Source: Nonomuraea guangzhouensis
Lineage (GTDB): Bacteria; Actinomycetota; Actinomycetes; Streptosporangiales; Streptosporangiaceae
Length of the DNA stretch: 64,000 nucleotides
Direction: 5' to 3'
Assembly: GCF_019396345.1 (NCBI RefSeq)
Contig: NZ_JAHKRM010000010.1
Coordinates: 248,001 to 312,000 of the forward strand
Within the stretch, counting starts at the first letter, position 1, and the number at the start of each line of letters is the position of its first letter. Positions 32,495 through 41,580 of the stretch are shown one piece after another. Both the position numbers and the translations under genes were made by a program. The notes under the pieces are model-generated. The model saw nothing but the letters and a program-made list of their open reading frames with translations. It did not search any database and was not told the DNA's origin.

Positions 32495-32888
32495 ACGAGC
32501 CGGCCTGTAGGCCGGGTTCTGTCCTTCGTTCGCACGAAGGGGCGACCATCCATCTAGGGCCGTCGTTGCCGGCGGCCTCAAGCGGTCTACCCGCGCGGCT
32601 CGGGCGGGCAGCCCTCGAACGTCGCGCGCGGGACGCTCCGGAGAGCGTCCCTTCTTGACCTTGCTCCGGGTGGGGTTTACCTAGCCGCCCACGTCGCCGT
32701 GGGCGCTGGTGGTCTCTTACACCACCGTTTCACCCTTACCCCCCGAAAGGTCGGGAGGCGGTCTGCTTTCTGTGGCACTGTCCCGCGGGTCGCCCCGGGT
32801 CGGCGTTACCGACCACCCTGCCCTGTGGAGCCCGGACCTTCCTCGGCGGGCCCGCGAAGGGCCCGACGCGGCCGCCCGGCCGGCTCGT
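32495..32888 (-). ncRNA. rnpB: RNase P RNA (bacterial class A)
   Basis: The minus strand reads ACGAGCCGGC at the 5' end and GCCGGCTCGT at the 3' end, forming helix P1. The conserved core GAGGAAGGTCCGGGCTCC (near 32,850) and the 3' core ACAGAACCCGGCC (near 32,515) are present, along with GGGTAAGGGTGAAACGG and TAGATGGATGG elements and strong hairpins between. The length of about 394 nt is normal for actinomycetes. It processes tRNA 5' ends. Ends are set from P1 pairing. Confidence 0.96.
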
Positions 32889-32948
32889 CTGATGTGAAGG
32901 TTATCAAACCTGCGGAGATCATCAGCCGGTCCACAAGGTCCCAGGAGG

Positions 32949-34172
32949 TCAGCGTAGGTGGGAGGTGTCGTTGAAGGACTTCACCACGGCCTGGCCGTCG
33001 GCGTAGTGCTCCACCAGCGACAGGCACGCCAGATCCAGGTGCATGCGGTACAGCGTCACCGCGGGCGCCATCAGCGCGAACCGCAGCACTGTCTTGATGG
33101 GCGTCACGTGCGACACGACGAGCACCGTCCGGCCCTCGTACCGCTCGACCAGGCGCTCCTGCGCTCGCTGGATACGCTCCGCGACAGCGTCGAAGCTCTC
33201 GCCGTCGGGTGGTGCGACGTTCGAGTTGGCGAGCCAGGCGGCCAGCTCGGCGGGCCAGCCGCGCTGGACCTCCGTGAACGTGTGGCCTTCCCAAGCGCCG
33301 AAGTCGGCCTCTCTGAGGTCGTCGTCCACTTCCACGCTGAGCCCCGTGCGCTGGGCGACCGCCTCCGCGGTCTGCCTGGCGCGCTTGAGGGGGGAGCTGA
33401 CGATCACGTCCAGGTGGTACGGGTCGTGGGACAGGCGCTCGGCGGCCGCGGCTGCCTGGGCCAGGCCGTTGGCGGTGAGTTCGGGGTCGCCCAGGCCGGA
33501 GAAGCGGCGTTCGACGGACAGCGGGGTCTCGCCGTGGCGCAGCAGGAGCAGGGACGTCGCCACCCGGGTCGGCGGGCTCCACCCGGTGCCGCTGCCCGGC
33601 CGGCTCCGCTGCTGGGCGGTGGCCAGGGACGCGGTGGGAGCCGACAAATCGGTCGGGGTTCCCGAGCCGGTCGGGGTTCCCGAGCCGGTCGAGGGGGATC
33701 GCGGGGAGGTGCGGGGCTCGGCCTGTACGGCCGTGCCGCCCGCCCGCCACGCCAGCCCCTTGGCCGCGGCGTCCATCGCCTCGTTGGCCAGCCGGTCCGC
33801 GTGCCGGTTCTGGTCGCGTGGGATCCAGGTCCACTCCGTCACCCGCAGCCGCCTGGCCAGTTTGCCGGCCTCCAGGGCGAGCGGGCGCAGGCCCTCGTTC
33901 TTGATCTTCCAGCGGCCGGCCATCTGCTCGATGACCAGCTTGGAGTCCATGCGTACCGCCACCGGGGCCCCCTCGCCCCCCAGGTCGAGCACCGACGTCA
34001 GCCCGGCGATCAGCCCGCGGTATTCGGCCACGTTGTTGGTCGTGACGCCGATCGCCTCCGCCGCCTCCGCCAGCACCTGGCGGTCGCCGGCGTCCATGAC
34101 CACGGCGCCGTAGCCGGCGGGCCCGGGATTGCCGCGCGAGCCGCCGTCCGCTTCGACGATGTAGGAGGTCAC
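32949..34172 (-). CDS. Bifunctional RNase H / acid phosphatase
   Basis: A 407-residue fusion. The N-terminal RNase HI-like domain (VEADGGSRGNPGPAGYGAVV, NNVAEYRGLIAGL, VRMDSKLVIEQMAGRWKIKN, RDQNRHADRLANEAMD) carries the acidic catalytic residues. A Ser/Thr/Pro linker with short repeats (STGSGTPTGSGTPT) follows, then a histidine phosphatase domain (LLLLRHGETPLSVERRFSG, VSSPLKRARQTAEA, VVSHVTPIKTVLR). This is the Rv2228c/SCO2299-type protein, whose second domain resembles alpha-ribazole phosphatase. GTG 34172 overlaps the zinc-ribbon gene stop (GTGA). Confidence 0.95.
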   Translation of the reverse strand: MTSYIVEADGGSRGNPGPAGYGAVVMDAGDRQVLAEAAEAIGVTTNNVAEYRGLIAGLTSVLDLGGEGAPVAVRMDSKLVIEQMAGRWKIKNEGLRPLALEAGKLARRLRVTEWTWIPRDQNRHADRLANEAMDAAAKGLAWRAGGTAVQAEPRTSPRSPSTGSGTPTGSGTPTDLSAPTASLATAQQRSRPGSGTGWSPPTRVATSLLLLRHGETPLSVERRFSGLGDPELTANGLAQAAAAAERLSHDPYHLDVIVSSPLKRARQTAEAVAQRTGLSVEVDDDLREADFGAWEGHTFTEVQRGWPAELAAWLANSNVAPPDGESFDAVAERIQRAQERLVERYEGRTVLVVSHVTPIKTVLRFALMAPAVTLYRMHLDLACLSLVEHYADGQAVVKSFNDTSHLR

Positions 34173-34909
34173 AGGCCCGACTCGGGAGTACGTACGAGAA
34201 TGCGGCGGCATTCGTCGCAACGCAGCACCTCGTCGTGCGGCGCGGCCTTGATGCGGTTCATCTCGGCGATCGACAGGGCCACCTTGCAGCCCTGGCACCG
34301 GCCGCCCCTGAGCATGGCGGCACCGACGGTGTACTGATCCTTGAGCTTGCTGTAGAGCGTGAGCAGGTCGGCGGGGATCTCGCCGGCGACGGAGGCGCGC
34401 CGGCCCTGGACCTCGCCCGCCTCTTTGTCGATGTCGGCGAGCAGGGCGTCGCGGCGGTCCTCGGCGGCGGCGCGGGTGGCGGCGATCTCGTCGCGCTGCG
34501 CGACCAGGTCGACGACCTTGGTGTCGGCCGCCTCACGGCGTTCCATGATCTCCAGCACGACTTCTTCGAGGTCGCCCTGGCGCTTGTGCAGGGAGGCGAT
34601 CTCGGACTGGAGGCTCGCCAGGTCCCTCGGCGAGCTGACCGCGCCGGAGTCGAGCCGCTTCTGGTCGCGGTCGGCGCGGCTGCGGACGGCGTCGACGTCG
34701 TTCTCGGCCTTGGCCTGGTCGCGGGCCAGGTCGCCGGCCTGGGTCTCGGCCTCGATCACGTCGGTGGCGAGCTTGGCGTATCGCTTCGACTGCTCGTCGA
34801 TCTCCACCAGCTCGGGCAGGGTGCGGCGGCGGTGCGCCAGCCGGTCGACCACGGAGTCCAGGTCAGCCAGGTCGAGCAGTCGCTTCTGGGCCTCAGGGGC
34901 TGCTTTCAT
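34169..34909 (-). CDS. C4-type zinc-ribbon coiled-coil protein
   Basis: A 246-residue protein of the Rv2229c type. A long coiled coil (IDEQSKRYAKLATDVIEAET, RADRDQKRLDSGAVSSPRDL, KRQGDLEEVVLEIMERREAA) occupies residues about 35-180. A C-terminal zinc ribbon with four cysteines follows (GGRCQGCKVALS and VLRCDECRRIL). ATG 34909 follows AGAGGAT. It lies between Nif3-like and RNase H/phosphatase genes, the order also found in mycobacteria. Function unknown, possibly nucleic-acid related. Confidence 0.92.
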   Translation of the reverse strand: MKAAPEAQKRLLDLADLDSVVDRLAHRRRTLPELVEIDEQSKRYAKLATDVIEAETQAGDLARDQAKAENDVDAVRSRADRDQKRLDSGAVSSPRDLASLQSEIASLHKRQGDLEEVVLEIMERREAADTKVVDLVAQRDEIAATRAAAEDRRDALLADIDKEAGEVQGRRASVAGEIPADLLTLYSKLKDQYTVGAAMLRGGRCQGCKVALSIAEMNRIKAAPHDEVLRCDECRRILVRTPESGL

Positions 34910-34911
34910 GA

Positions 34912-35721
34912 TCAATATCCTCTTGTCCAAGCATCGGTGACCGTGGCGGAGACACGCGTCTCAACGGTAACGCCACTCGAACCCAGGATGGACGCGGCGC
35001 TGTCGAGCCATGGCCACTCGGTGGCCCAATGCGCGGCGTCGATCAGCGCCGGCCCGTCCTGCTCGACGAACTCGCTGGCCGGATGGTGTCTCAGGTCCGC
35101 GGTGAGGAACACGTCCACCCCCGCGGCGCGCGCCGTACCGAGGAGGGAGTCGCCCGCTCCCCCGCTGACGGCCACGCGCGCGACGCGACGCGACAGGTCG
35201 CCCGCCACGCGGATGCCGTGCGCGGTCTGCGGCAGTCCGGCGACGGCCCGCTCGGCGAACTCCCCCAGCGTCATCTCCGACGGCAGGTCGCCGATGCGGC
35301 CGAGCCCGCGCAACGGGTCGTCGGTGAACGGGCGCAGCGGCACCAGTTCGCCGGTCAGGCCGACGGCGCGGGCCAGGGCGTCGGAGACGCCGGGGTTCGC
35401 CACGTCGGCATTGGTGTGGGCCGTATAGAGGGCGATGTCATTCTTTATCAGTTTATGAAGGAGGCGGCCCTTGGGGGTGGTCGCGGCGACGCTGGTGGTG
35501 CCGCGCAGGTAGAGGGGGTGGTGGGTGACGATCAGGTCGGCACCCCACTCGACGGCCTCCTCGGCGACGGCCGCCACCGGGTCGACCGCGAACAGCACCC
35601 GCCGCACCTCCTGCGCCGGGTCTCCGCAGACCAGGCCCACCGCGTCCCAGGACTCGGCCCGAGCGGGCGGGTAGGCCGCCTCGAGCTCCTCGATCACATC
35701 CGCCAGCATTGCTCCAGCCAC
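34912..35721 (-). CDS. Nif3-like dinuclear metal-centre protein
   Basis: A 269-residue NIF3/DUF34 protein: ADVIEELEAAYPPARAESWD, AVGLVCGDP, GADLIVTHHPLYLRG (metal-binding His pair), ALYTAHTNADVANPGVSDAL, RVAVSGGAGDSLL, VFLTADLRHHPASEF, LIDAAHWATEWPWLDSAA (second His and Glu). It forms hexamers and may act as a cyclohydrolase-like or metal-chaperone enzyme; its biochemical role is unsettled. GTG 35721 is the first start, and ATG 35709 is an alternative. It is the first gene of a three-gene operon. Confidence 0.93.
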   Translation of the reverse strand: MAGAMLADVIEELEAAYPPARAESWDAVGLVCGDPAQEVRRVLFAVDPVAAVAEEAVEWGADLIVTHHPLYLRGTTSVAATTPKGRLLHKLIKNDIALYTAHTNADVANPGVSDALARAVGLTGELVPLRPFTDDPLRGLGRIGDLPSEMTLGEFAERAVAGLPQTAHGIRVAGDLSRRVARVAVSGGAGDSLLGTARAAGVDVFLTADLRHHPASEFVEQDGPALIDAAHWATEWPWLDSAASILGSSGVTVETRVSATVTDAWTRGY

Positions 35722-35826
35722 CTGCGCAGACTACCGGCCACCGGGCCCGGGTACGTGAGCGGCGAAGGGTGTTGTCCGAACGAGGTTCGGCGTACCGTAA
35801 GTGGATCCTGACACGCGGAGGACGCC

Positions 35827-37266
35827 ATGGCACCCAAGGTCGCGATCATCGGAGCGGGTTTCGGCGGCTTGTGCATGGCGATCCAGCTCGAACGGGCCGG
35901 GATTCGCTCCTACACCGTCTTCGAGAAGGCGGCCGACCTGGGCGGCACCTGGCGCGACAACAGCTACCCGGGCGCGGGCTGCGACATCCCGTCGCACCTC
36001 TACTCCTACTCGTTCGAGAAGTACGCGAGCTGGACCCGCCGCTATCCGGAACAACCTGAAATTCTCGCCTACTTAGCGCATTGCGCTGATAAATACGGTG
36101 TCAGGCGAAAAATCCGCTTCAGCAGCGAGGTCGAGCGGGCCGTCTTCGACGGCTCCCACTGGCAGGTCAGTACGGCCGGCGCCACCGAGACCTTCGACGT
36201 CGTCGTCATGAGCGTCGGCCAGCTCAACCGCCCCCGCCTACCCGACATTTCGGGAATGGAGGATTTCGCGGGCACGTCCTTCCACTCCGCCCGCTGGAAC
36301 CACGACCACGATCTCACCGGCCGGCGGGTCGCGGTGATCGGCAACGGCTCATCGGCCGCCCAGCTCATCCCGCGCGTCGCCGCCGAGGCCGAGCACCTGA
36401 CCGTGTTCCAGCGCACCCCCAACTGGGTGATCCCCAAGCCCGACGCCACCTTCGGCCCCCTGACCAGGCTCGCGTTCCACTTCGTCCCCGGCCTCCAGCG
36501 CGCCTACCGCGAGTGGCTCTACCGCTACGCCGAAGGCACCCTCTACCCCGCCCTGGCACAGGGCTGGAGCGTCGGCCTGCTCAAGAAGCGGGCCCTCGAC
36601 CACCTGCGGAACCAGGTCCCCGACCCGGCGCTGCGCGCCAAGCTCACCCCCGACTACCCGCCGGGCTGCAAGCGGGTCGTCATCGACAGCGCCTTCTATC
36701 CCGCCCTGACCAGGCCGAACGTGAACGTGGTGACGGACCGGATCGTCCGGATCACGCCGAAGGGCATCGAGACCACCGAGGGACCGTACGAGGTGGACAC
36801 GATCGTCTACGCCACCGGGTTCCGGAGCACCGAGTTCCTCGCGCCGATGGAGGTCACGGGACGGAGCGGTCAGTCACTGCGGGAGCGGTGGAAGAGCGGG
36901 GCGGAGGCGTACCTGGGCATCTCGGTGCCGGACTTCCCGAACCTGTTCCTGCTGTACGGGCCGAACACCAACCTGGGCCACAACTCCATCATCTTCATGA
37001 TCGAATGCCAGGTGAACCACATCATGTCCTGCCTGCCGTACCTGTCGGAGCAGGGGCCGATCGAGGTGCGGCCCGCGGCGATGGCCGCGTGGAGCAGGCA
37101 GCTCGACGCGGCGATGGCGCGGATGGTGTGGGGCAACGGCTGCCGGAGCTGGTACAAGACGGCGGACGGCCGCGTCACGAACAACTGGCCCGGCCCCACG
37201 ACGCTCTACCGCCGGTTGACGGCCCGGCCGCCGCGCGCCGCCTACCGTCCGGCCGACTCACCATAG
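35827..37266 (+). CDS. Flavin-containing monooxygenase (Baeyer-Villiger type)
   Basis: A 479-residue FAD/NADPH enzyme. The FAD motif VAIIGAGFGGLCMAIQLERA lies at the N-terminus, then LGGTWRDNSYPGAGCDIPSH, the BVMO fingerprint FAGTSFHSARWNHD, the NADPH motif VAVIGNGSSAAQLIP and VYATGFRSTEF. The full fingerprint FxGxxxHxxxW argues for Baeyer-Villiger oxidation of ketones. Cytoplasmic. GGAGGACGCC precedes ATG 35827. Substrate unknown; the gene seems single, followed 41 bp later by a GNAT protein. Confidence 0.93.
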   Translation: MAPKVAIIGAGFGGLCMAIQLERAGIRSYTVFEKAADLGGTWRDNSYPGAGCDIPSHLYSYSFEKYASWTRRYPEQPEILAYLAHCADKYGVRRKIRFSSEVERAVFDGSHWQVSTAGATETFDVVVMSVGQLNRPRLPDISGMEDFAGTSFHSARWNHDHDLTGRRVAVIGNGSSAAQLIPRVAAEAEHLTVFQRTPNWVIPKPDATFGPLTRLAFHFVPGLQRAYREWLYRYAEGTLYPALAQGWSVGLLKKRALDHLRNQVPDPALRAKLTPDYPPGCKRVVIDSAFYPALTRPNVNVVTDRIVRITPKGIETTEGPYEVDTIVYATGFRSTEFLAPMEVTGRSGQSLRERWKSGAEAYLGISVPDFPNLFLLYGPNTNLGHNSIIFMIECQVNHIMSCLPYLSEQGPIEVRPAAMAAWSRQLDAAMARMVWGNGCRSWYKTADGRVTNNWPGPTTLYRRLTARPPRAAYRPADSP

Positions 37267-37307
37267 AGCCGACGGCCGTTCCGGCAGGTGGCGGGTAGGT
37301 TGGCCCA

Positions 37308-38090
37308 ATGACGAGTGCGGAAGCGGCCGCCGCCCGTGAAGCGGCCGAGAAGACCGGTGTGACGATCCGCGAACTGCGTGACATCCACGAGTTCCAGGAC
37401 GTCTACCGGCTGTACGACGACATCTGGCACCCCGACCCGCGCAACGCGCCCGTGCCGGTGGAGCTGATGATCGGCTTCGCGCACACGGGCGGTTACGTGG
37501 CCGGGGCGTACGAGGGCGACCGGCTGGTCGGCGCCTCGGTGGGCTTCCTCGCGGCGGACCGGACGCTGCACTCCCACGTGACGGGGGCGGCGATCGGGCG
37601 CGGCATCGGCTACGCGCTCAAGCTGCACCAGCGGGCCTGGTGCGTGGCGCGCGGGCTGGTCAGGATCACCTGGACGTTCGACCCGCTCGTACGCAGGAAC
37701 GCCCGGTTCAACCTGACCAAGCTGGGCGCCCGGCCGGAGCGCTACCTGGAGGACTTCTACGGCGTCATGGCCGACGCGATCAACGAGGGCGACGCGTCCG
37801 ACCGGCTGCTCGCGGTCTGGCGGCTGACGGAGCCGCCGCCGGAGCCGTCAGCCGGGCCCTTCACGCGGGGGGTGGAAGTGAGCGGGGCGCGGCCGGTGAT
37901 CGGCCGCGTGGACGGGCCGGTGGTGCTGGTCGGGACGCCGTACGACATCGAGACGCTGCGCCGTGAGGACCCGGGGGCGGCCCAGGCGTGGCGGCTGGCG
38001 GTGCGGGAGGTGCTCGGCGGGCTGATGGGGTCGGGCGCGCGGGTCACGGGTTTCACCGAGGAGGGGGAATACGTACTGGAGAAGCGTTGA
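37308..38090 (+). CDS. GNAT-like acetyltransferase (COG3375-type)
   Basis: A 260-residue protein with an acetyltransferase-like fold: IRELRDIHEFQDVYRLYDDI, PVPVELMIGFAHTGGYVAGA, RLVGASVGFLAAD, LHSHVTGAAIGRGIGYALKL (acetyl-CoA loop), ITWTFDPLVRRNARFNLTKL. A C-terminal 60-residue extension ends VTGFTEEGEYVLEKR. It resembles predicted GNAT superfamily proteins linked to chorismate- or menaquinone-like pathways in other genomes, but the substrate is unknown. Same strand as the FMO gene. Confidence 0.85.
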   Translation: MTSAEAAAAREAAEKTGVTIRELRDIHEFQDVYRLYDDIWHPDPRNAPVPVELMIGFAHTGGYVAGAYEGDRLVGASVGFLAADRTLHSHVTGAAIGRGIGYALKLHQRAWCVARGLVRITWTFDPLVRRNARFNLTKLGARPERYLEDFYGVMADAINEGDASDRLLAVWRLTEPPPEPSAGPFTRGVEVSGARPVIGRVDGPVVLVGTPYDIETLRREDPGAAQAWRLAVREVLGGLMGSGARVTGFTEEGEYVLEKR

Positions 38091-38160
38091 CTGGGTATTC
38101 CACCGATGTAACGGATCTATGTAATGTGATACTTACGCGCGTCGACGCAAGGAGATCGAC

Positions 38161-39591
38161 ATGGCGGAGTTCACACCGACCGTTCCCGCACGAGTCCTCC
38201 CGTCCGTCACCGTCCGCGATCTGCCGGACCCTCCCCGATCGACCTGGCGCATCATCGGCCCCGGCCTCGTCGGCGCGGGGGTCGGGCTGGCGTCCGGCGA
38301 GTTCATCCTCTGGCCGTACATCGCCTCCCAGGTTGGCCTGGTGTTCGTCTGGGGCGCCGCGATCGGCATCATCACCCAGTGGTTCCTCAACATGGAGATC
38401 GAGCGCTACACGCTGGCCACCGGCGAGACCGCGCTGACCGGTTTCAGCAGGATGTGGAAGCACTGGGGCCTCGTCTTCGTCCTGCTGACGCTCTGCTCGA
38501 ACCTGTGGCCCGGCTGGGTGACCACGTCGGCCACGATGATGACCTACCTGACCGGCACGGGCGAGGACAGCGTGCGCTGGATCGCGATCGGCATGCTGCT
38601 GCTGATCGCGATCGGGCTGACGATGGCGCCCGTCATCTACATCCTGCTGGAACGGGTGATCTTCGTGAAGATCGCCCTGGTCACGACGCTCGCGGTGGTC
38701 GCGATCCTGTTCGCCATCAACGCCGACAGCTGGATCGCGCTGGGCAAGGGCCTGACCGTGGACGCGCGGTTCCCGGTGCCGCCGCTGGAGTTCGCGCTGC
38801 TGATGGGCGCGATCGCCTACGCGGGCGCGGGTGGCGGCCAGAACCTGTGCCAGAGCAACTGGATCCGCGACAAGGGCTTCGGCATGGGCCAGTACGTGCC
38901 GCGCCTGGTCAGCCCGGTCACCGGCCACGAGGAGGCGGCCGCGTCGACGGGCTTCCAGTTCGCGCCGACCAAGGAGAACCTGGCCCGCTGGCGGCAGTGG
39001 TGGCGCTTCGCGAACGTCGAGCAGGCGTCGACGTTCGCGCTGGTGTCGTTCCTGACGATCGCGCTGATGTCGATGCTCGCCTACTCCACGGTGTTCGGTA
39101 AGCCGGGGCTGGCCAACAGCATCGGGTTCCTGAAGGTCGAGGGGGAGGCGCTGAACGCGACGGTCGGACCGTGGTTCGGTGTGCTGTTCTGGGTGATCGG
39201 GGCGCTGTCGCTGTTCGCCTCGGCCATGGGCATCGTCGACTACACCTCCCGGCTCGCCTCCGACACGATCAAGACCGTCTACCTGCGCGACCGGGCCGTG
39301 TCCGTGAACCGCGTGTACTTCATCATGGTGTGGGCGATGGTCCTGATCGGCATCACGGTGCTGCTGCTCGGGTTCGACCAGCCGCTGATCCTGCTGGTGT
39401 TCTCGGCCAGTTTCGCGGCGGTGATGATGTTCGTCTACTCGATCCTGCTGATCGTGCTGAACCGCGGGTCGCTGCCGGCGGCCATCAAGATCAGGTCGTA
39501 CCGGCTGGGCGCGCTCGTCTGGTCCATCGCCTTCTTCGGCACGCTCACCGTGCTGACGGTGATCCAGCAGGCGCAGAAGCTGTTCGGTTGA
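38161..39591 (+). CDS. Nramp-related membrane transporter without canonical metal motifs
   Basis: A 476-residue integral membrane protein with about 11 spans. TM1 reads GPGLVGAGVGLASGEFILWP, aligning with Nramp TM1 but with ASGEF where DPGNF is expected. TM6 reads LLMGAIAYAGAGGGQNLCQS in place of the MPH motif. A large cytoplasmic loop (RLVSPVTGHEEAAASTGFQF) follows TM6. AAGGAGAT precedes ATG 38161. It belongs to the Nramp superfamily, but Mn or Fe transport is not assured; other ions or organic substrates are possible. Confidence 0.88.
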   Translation: MAEFTPTVPARVLPSVTVRDLPDPPRSTWRIIGPGLVGAGVGLASGEFILWPYIASQVGLVFVWGAAIGIITQWFLNMEIERYTLATGETALTGFSRMWKHWGLVFVLLTLCSNLWPGWVTTSATMMTYLTGTGEDSVRWIAIGMLLLIAIGLTMAPVIYILLERVIFVKIALVTTLAVVAILFAINADSWIALGKGLTVDARFPVPPLEFALLMGAIAYAGAGGGQNLCQSNWIRDKGFGMGQYVPRLVSPVTGHEEAAASTGFQFAPTKENLARWRQWWRFANVEQASTFALVSFLTIALMSMLAYSTVFGKPGLANSIGFLKVEGEALNATVGPWFGVLFWVIGALSLFASAMGIVDYTSRLASDTIKTVYLRDRAVSVNRVYFIMVWAMVLIGITVLLLGFDQPLILLVFSASFAAVMMFVYSILLIVLNRGSLPAAIKIRSYRLGALVWSIAFFGTLTVLTVIQQAQKLFG

Positions 39592-39618
39592 CCTCAACCG
39601 AAGTTGAGGTAGCAGACT
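39588..39618 (+). promoter_or_regulatory. MerR-type promoter/operator before the quinone oxidoreductase
   Basis: TTGACC (39588-39593), a 19-nt spacer and CAGACT (39613-39618) enclose a perfect dyad ACCTCAAC-CGAA-GTTGAGGT (39591-39610). An over-long 19-nt spacer containing a dyad is diagnostic for MerR-family activation. Transcription would start near the ATG at 39626, giving a leaderless mRNA. Confidence 0.75.
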
Positions 39619-39625
39619 CGGCGCC

Positions 39626-40600
39626 ATGAACGTTGTCGAGGTGACAGGTTTCGGCGGTCCCGAGGTGCTGGTGGTCAAGCGGGCCCCGGATCCGGTGGCG
39701 GGTCCGGGGCAGGTGGTGATCGGCGTCTCGGTCGTGGATGTGATGTCCATCGACGCGCAGTTGCGGGCGGGATGGGGCCAGGAGTGGTTCCCGCTTCAGC
39801 CGCCGTTCGTGCCCGGCACGGGGGTGGCCGGGCGGGTGCTGTCCGTCGGCGAGGGGGTCGATCCGGCGTGGACGGGGAGGCGGGTGGCCGCGCTCCTCCC
39901 GGCCGGCGGGTACGCCGAGCGGGCGGTGGCCGAGCTGGACACGCTGGTCGCGGTGCCCGACGGGGTGGGCTGGCGCGCGGCGGGCGCGCTGATCCAGGTG
40001 GGTCCGGCGGCGCTCAGCCTGATCGACGCCGCCGAGCTCAAGCCGGGGGCCCGCGTGCTGGTCACCGGCGCGGGCGGGGCGCTGGGCCTGCCTCTGGTGC
40101 GCCTCGCCGCCGCGGCGGGCGCCGAGGTCACGGCCGCGGCCCACGACCCGGCCAAGCGAGCGGCCGCGGTACGGTTCGGCGCGACCACGGCGATCGGTTA
40201 TGACGAGCTCACCGGCGGCTTCGACGTCGTGTTCGACGGTGTCGGCGGCCAGGTCGGGAGCGCGGCCTTCCACCTGGTCGAGCGCGGCGGGACGTTCTTC
40301 GCGTACGGCGTGCCGAGCGGTTCCCCCGCCCAGGTGGACCCGGGCGAGGCCGAGGCGCGGGGCGTCCGCCTGGTCGGCATGGAGCAGGTCCAGTTCACGC
40401 CCGAGCGGTTCAGACGGCTGGCCGAGCGGACCATGACAGAGACGGCGGCGGGCCGGCTCGCCACGGTGATCGGCCTCGCCGTGCCGCTGGAGCGGGCGGC
40501 CGAGGCGCACGCCGCCCTCGCGTCCAGGGAGCTGGTCGGCAAGGCGGTGCTGCTGGTCACCGCCGAGGCGGTCAATGCGGAAGCGGACTTTCCGCGATAG
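39626..40600 (+). CDS. Zinc-binding-type quinone oxidoreductase (MDR family)
   Basis: A 324-residue medium-chain reductase without structural zinc ligands: GFGGPEVLVVKRAPDPVAGP, PPFVPGTGVAGRVLSVGEGV, the cofactor motif VLVTGAGGALGLPLVRLAAA and FDVVFDGVGGQVGS. It is likely an NADPH:quinone reductase-type enzyme acting on quinones or enones. The start lies 7 nt after the predicted -10, with no ribosome binding site, consistent with leaderless translation under a MerR regulator. The WYL regulator gene follows 17 nt downstream. Confidence 0.92.
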   Translation: MNVVEVTGFGGPEVLVVKRAPDPVAGPGQVVIGVSVVDVMSIDAQLRAGWGQEWFPLQPPFVPGTGVAGRVLSVGEGVDPAWTGRRVAALLPAGGYAERAVAELDTLVAVPDGVGWRAAGALIQVGPAALSLIDAAELKPGARVLVTGAGGALGLPLVRLAAAAGAEVTAAAHDPAKRAAAVRFGATTAIGYDELTGGFDVVFDGVGGQVGSAAFHLVERGGTFFAYGVPSGSPAQVDPGEAEARGVRLVGMEQVQFTPERFRRLAERTMTETAAGRLATVIGLAVPLERAAEAHAALASRELVGKAVLLVTAEAVNAEADFPR

Positions 40601-40617
40601 CGGGCAGACTGGTCGGC

Positions 40618-41580
40618 ATGCTGGACACCTCGGCCCGTCTGCTCAAACTGCTCTCCCTGCTCCAGGCGCACAAGGAGTGGTCAGGGCCCGAGCTGTCCGC
40701 GCGGCTCGGGGTCTCGACCAGGACGATCCGCAACGACGTCGAGCGGCTGCGCAGCCTCGGCTATCCGGTCAACGCCACGCCGGGCGTCGCGGGCGGCTAC
40801 CGGCTCGGCGCCGGGGCCGCGCTGCCGCCGCTGCTGCTCGACGACGAGGAGGCCGTGGCGGTGGCCGTCGGGCTCGGCCGGGCGGCGGGCGGCGGCGTCC
40901 AGGGCATCGAGGAGACCTCCGTGCGCGCCCTGGCCAAGCTGGAGCAGGTGCTGCCGTCGCGGCTGCGCCGCCGGGTCAACGCCCTGAACACGTACACGGT
41001 CCAGATCCCCGGCGGCGGCCCGTCGGTGGCGCCCGAGGTGCTGACCACGATCGCCAACGCGGCCCGCGACCACGAACGGCTCCGCTTCGACTACACCGGC
41101 CACGACGGCTCCTCGACCCCGCGCGACGTCGAACCGCACCGGCTCGTGCACCGGCGCGGCCGCTGGTATCTGGTCGGCTACGACATCGAGCGGCGGGACT
41201 GGCGGACGTTCCGGGTGGACCGCGTCGTCCTGCGCGTACCGGCCACGGGGCCCCGGTTCACGCCCCGCGAGTTGCCGGGCGACGGGGACGTGGCCGCGTA
41301 CGTGGAGAAGGGCGTGAACACCGCGATGTGGCGCTACAGCGCGACGGTGCTGCTGCACAGCCCGGCCGAGGCGGTGCGCCGGCTGCCGCTGGAGCTCGAT
41401 GTCGAGCCGGTCGACGAGGCCACCTGCCTGGCCCGGCTGGGCGGCGACGACCTGCACGGAATGGCCGTGTGGATCGGGTTCATCGGCGTGGACTTCGAGG
41501 TGCTCGACCCGCCGGAGCTGGCCGAGCACGTCCTTCGGCTGTCGGAGCGCTACCGGCGCGCCGTACGCGACCCTCGCTGA
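40618..41580 (+). CDS. YafY-type HTH-WYL transcriptional regulator
   Basis: A 320-residue regulator: winged helix (TSARLLKLLSLLQAHKEWSG, LGVSTRTIRNDVERLRSLGY), then GVAGGYRLGAGAALPPLLLD, and a WYL domain (LRFDYTGHDGSSTPRDVEPH, RGRWYLVGYDIERRDWRTFR). ATG 40618 lies 17 nt behind the oxidoreductase. A perfect 8-nt-arm dyad overlaps its own stop codon and precedes the C45 hydrolase gene, its likely target. It is 35-40 percent similar in layout to the WYL protein at 24.9 kb, judged by eye. Confidence 0.92.
   Translation: MLDTSARLLKLLSLLQAHKEWSGPELSARLGVSTRTIRNDVERLRSLGYPVNATPGVAGGYRLGAGAALPPLLLDDEEAVAVAVGLGRAAGGGVQGIEETSVRALAKLEQVLPSRLRRRVNALNTYTVQIPGGGPSVAPEVLTTIANAARDHERLRFDYTGHDGSSTPRDVEPHRLVHRRGRWYLVGYDIERRDWRTFRVDRVVLRVPATGPRFTPRELPGDGDVAAYVEKGVNTAMWRYSATVLLHSPAEAVRRLPLELDVEPVDEATCLARLGGDDLHGMAVWIGFIGVDFEVLDPPELAEHVLRLSERYRRAVRDPR

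Noticed and set aside
32049-32889. Coding frames across 32.5-32.9 kb
   Set aside because: This interval is the RNase P RNA; frames there are by chance.
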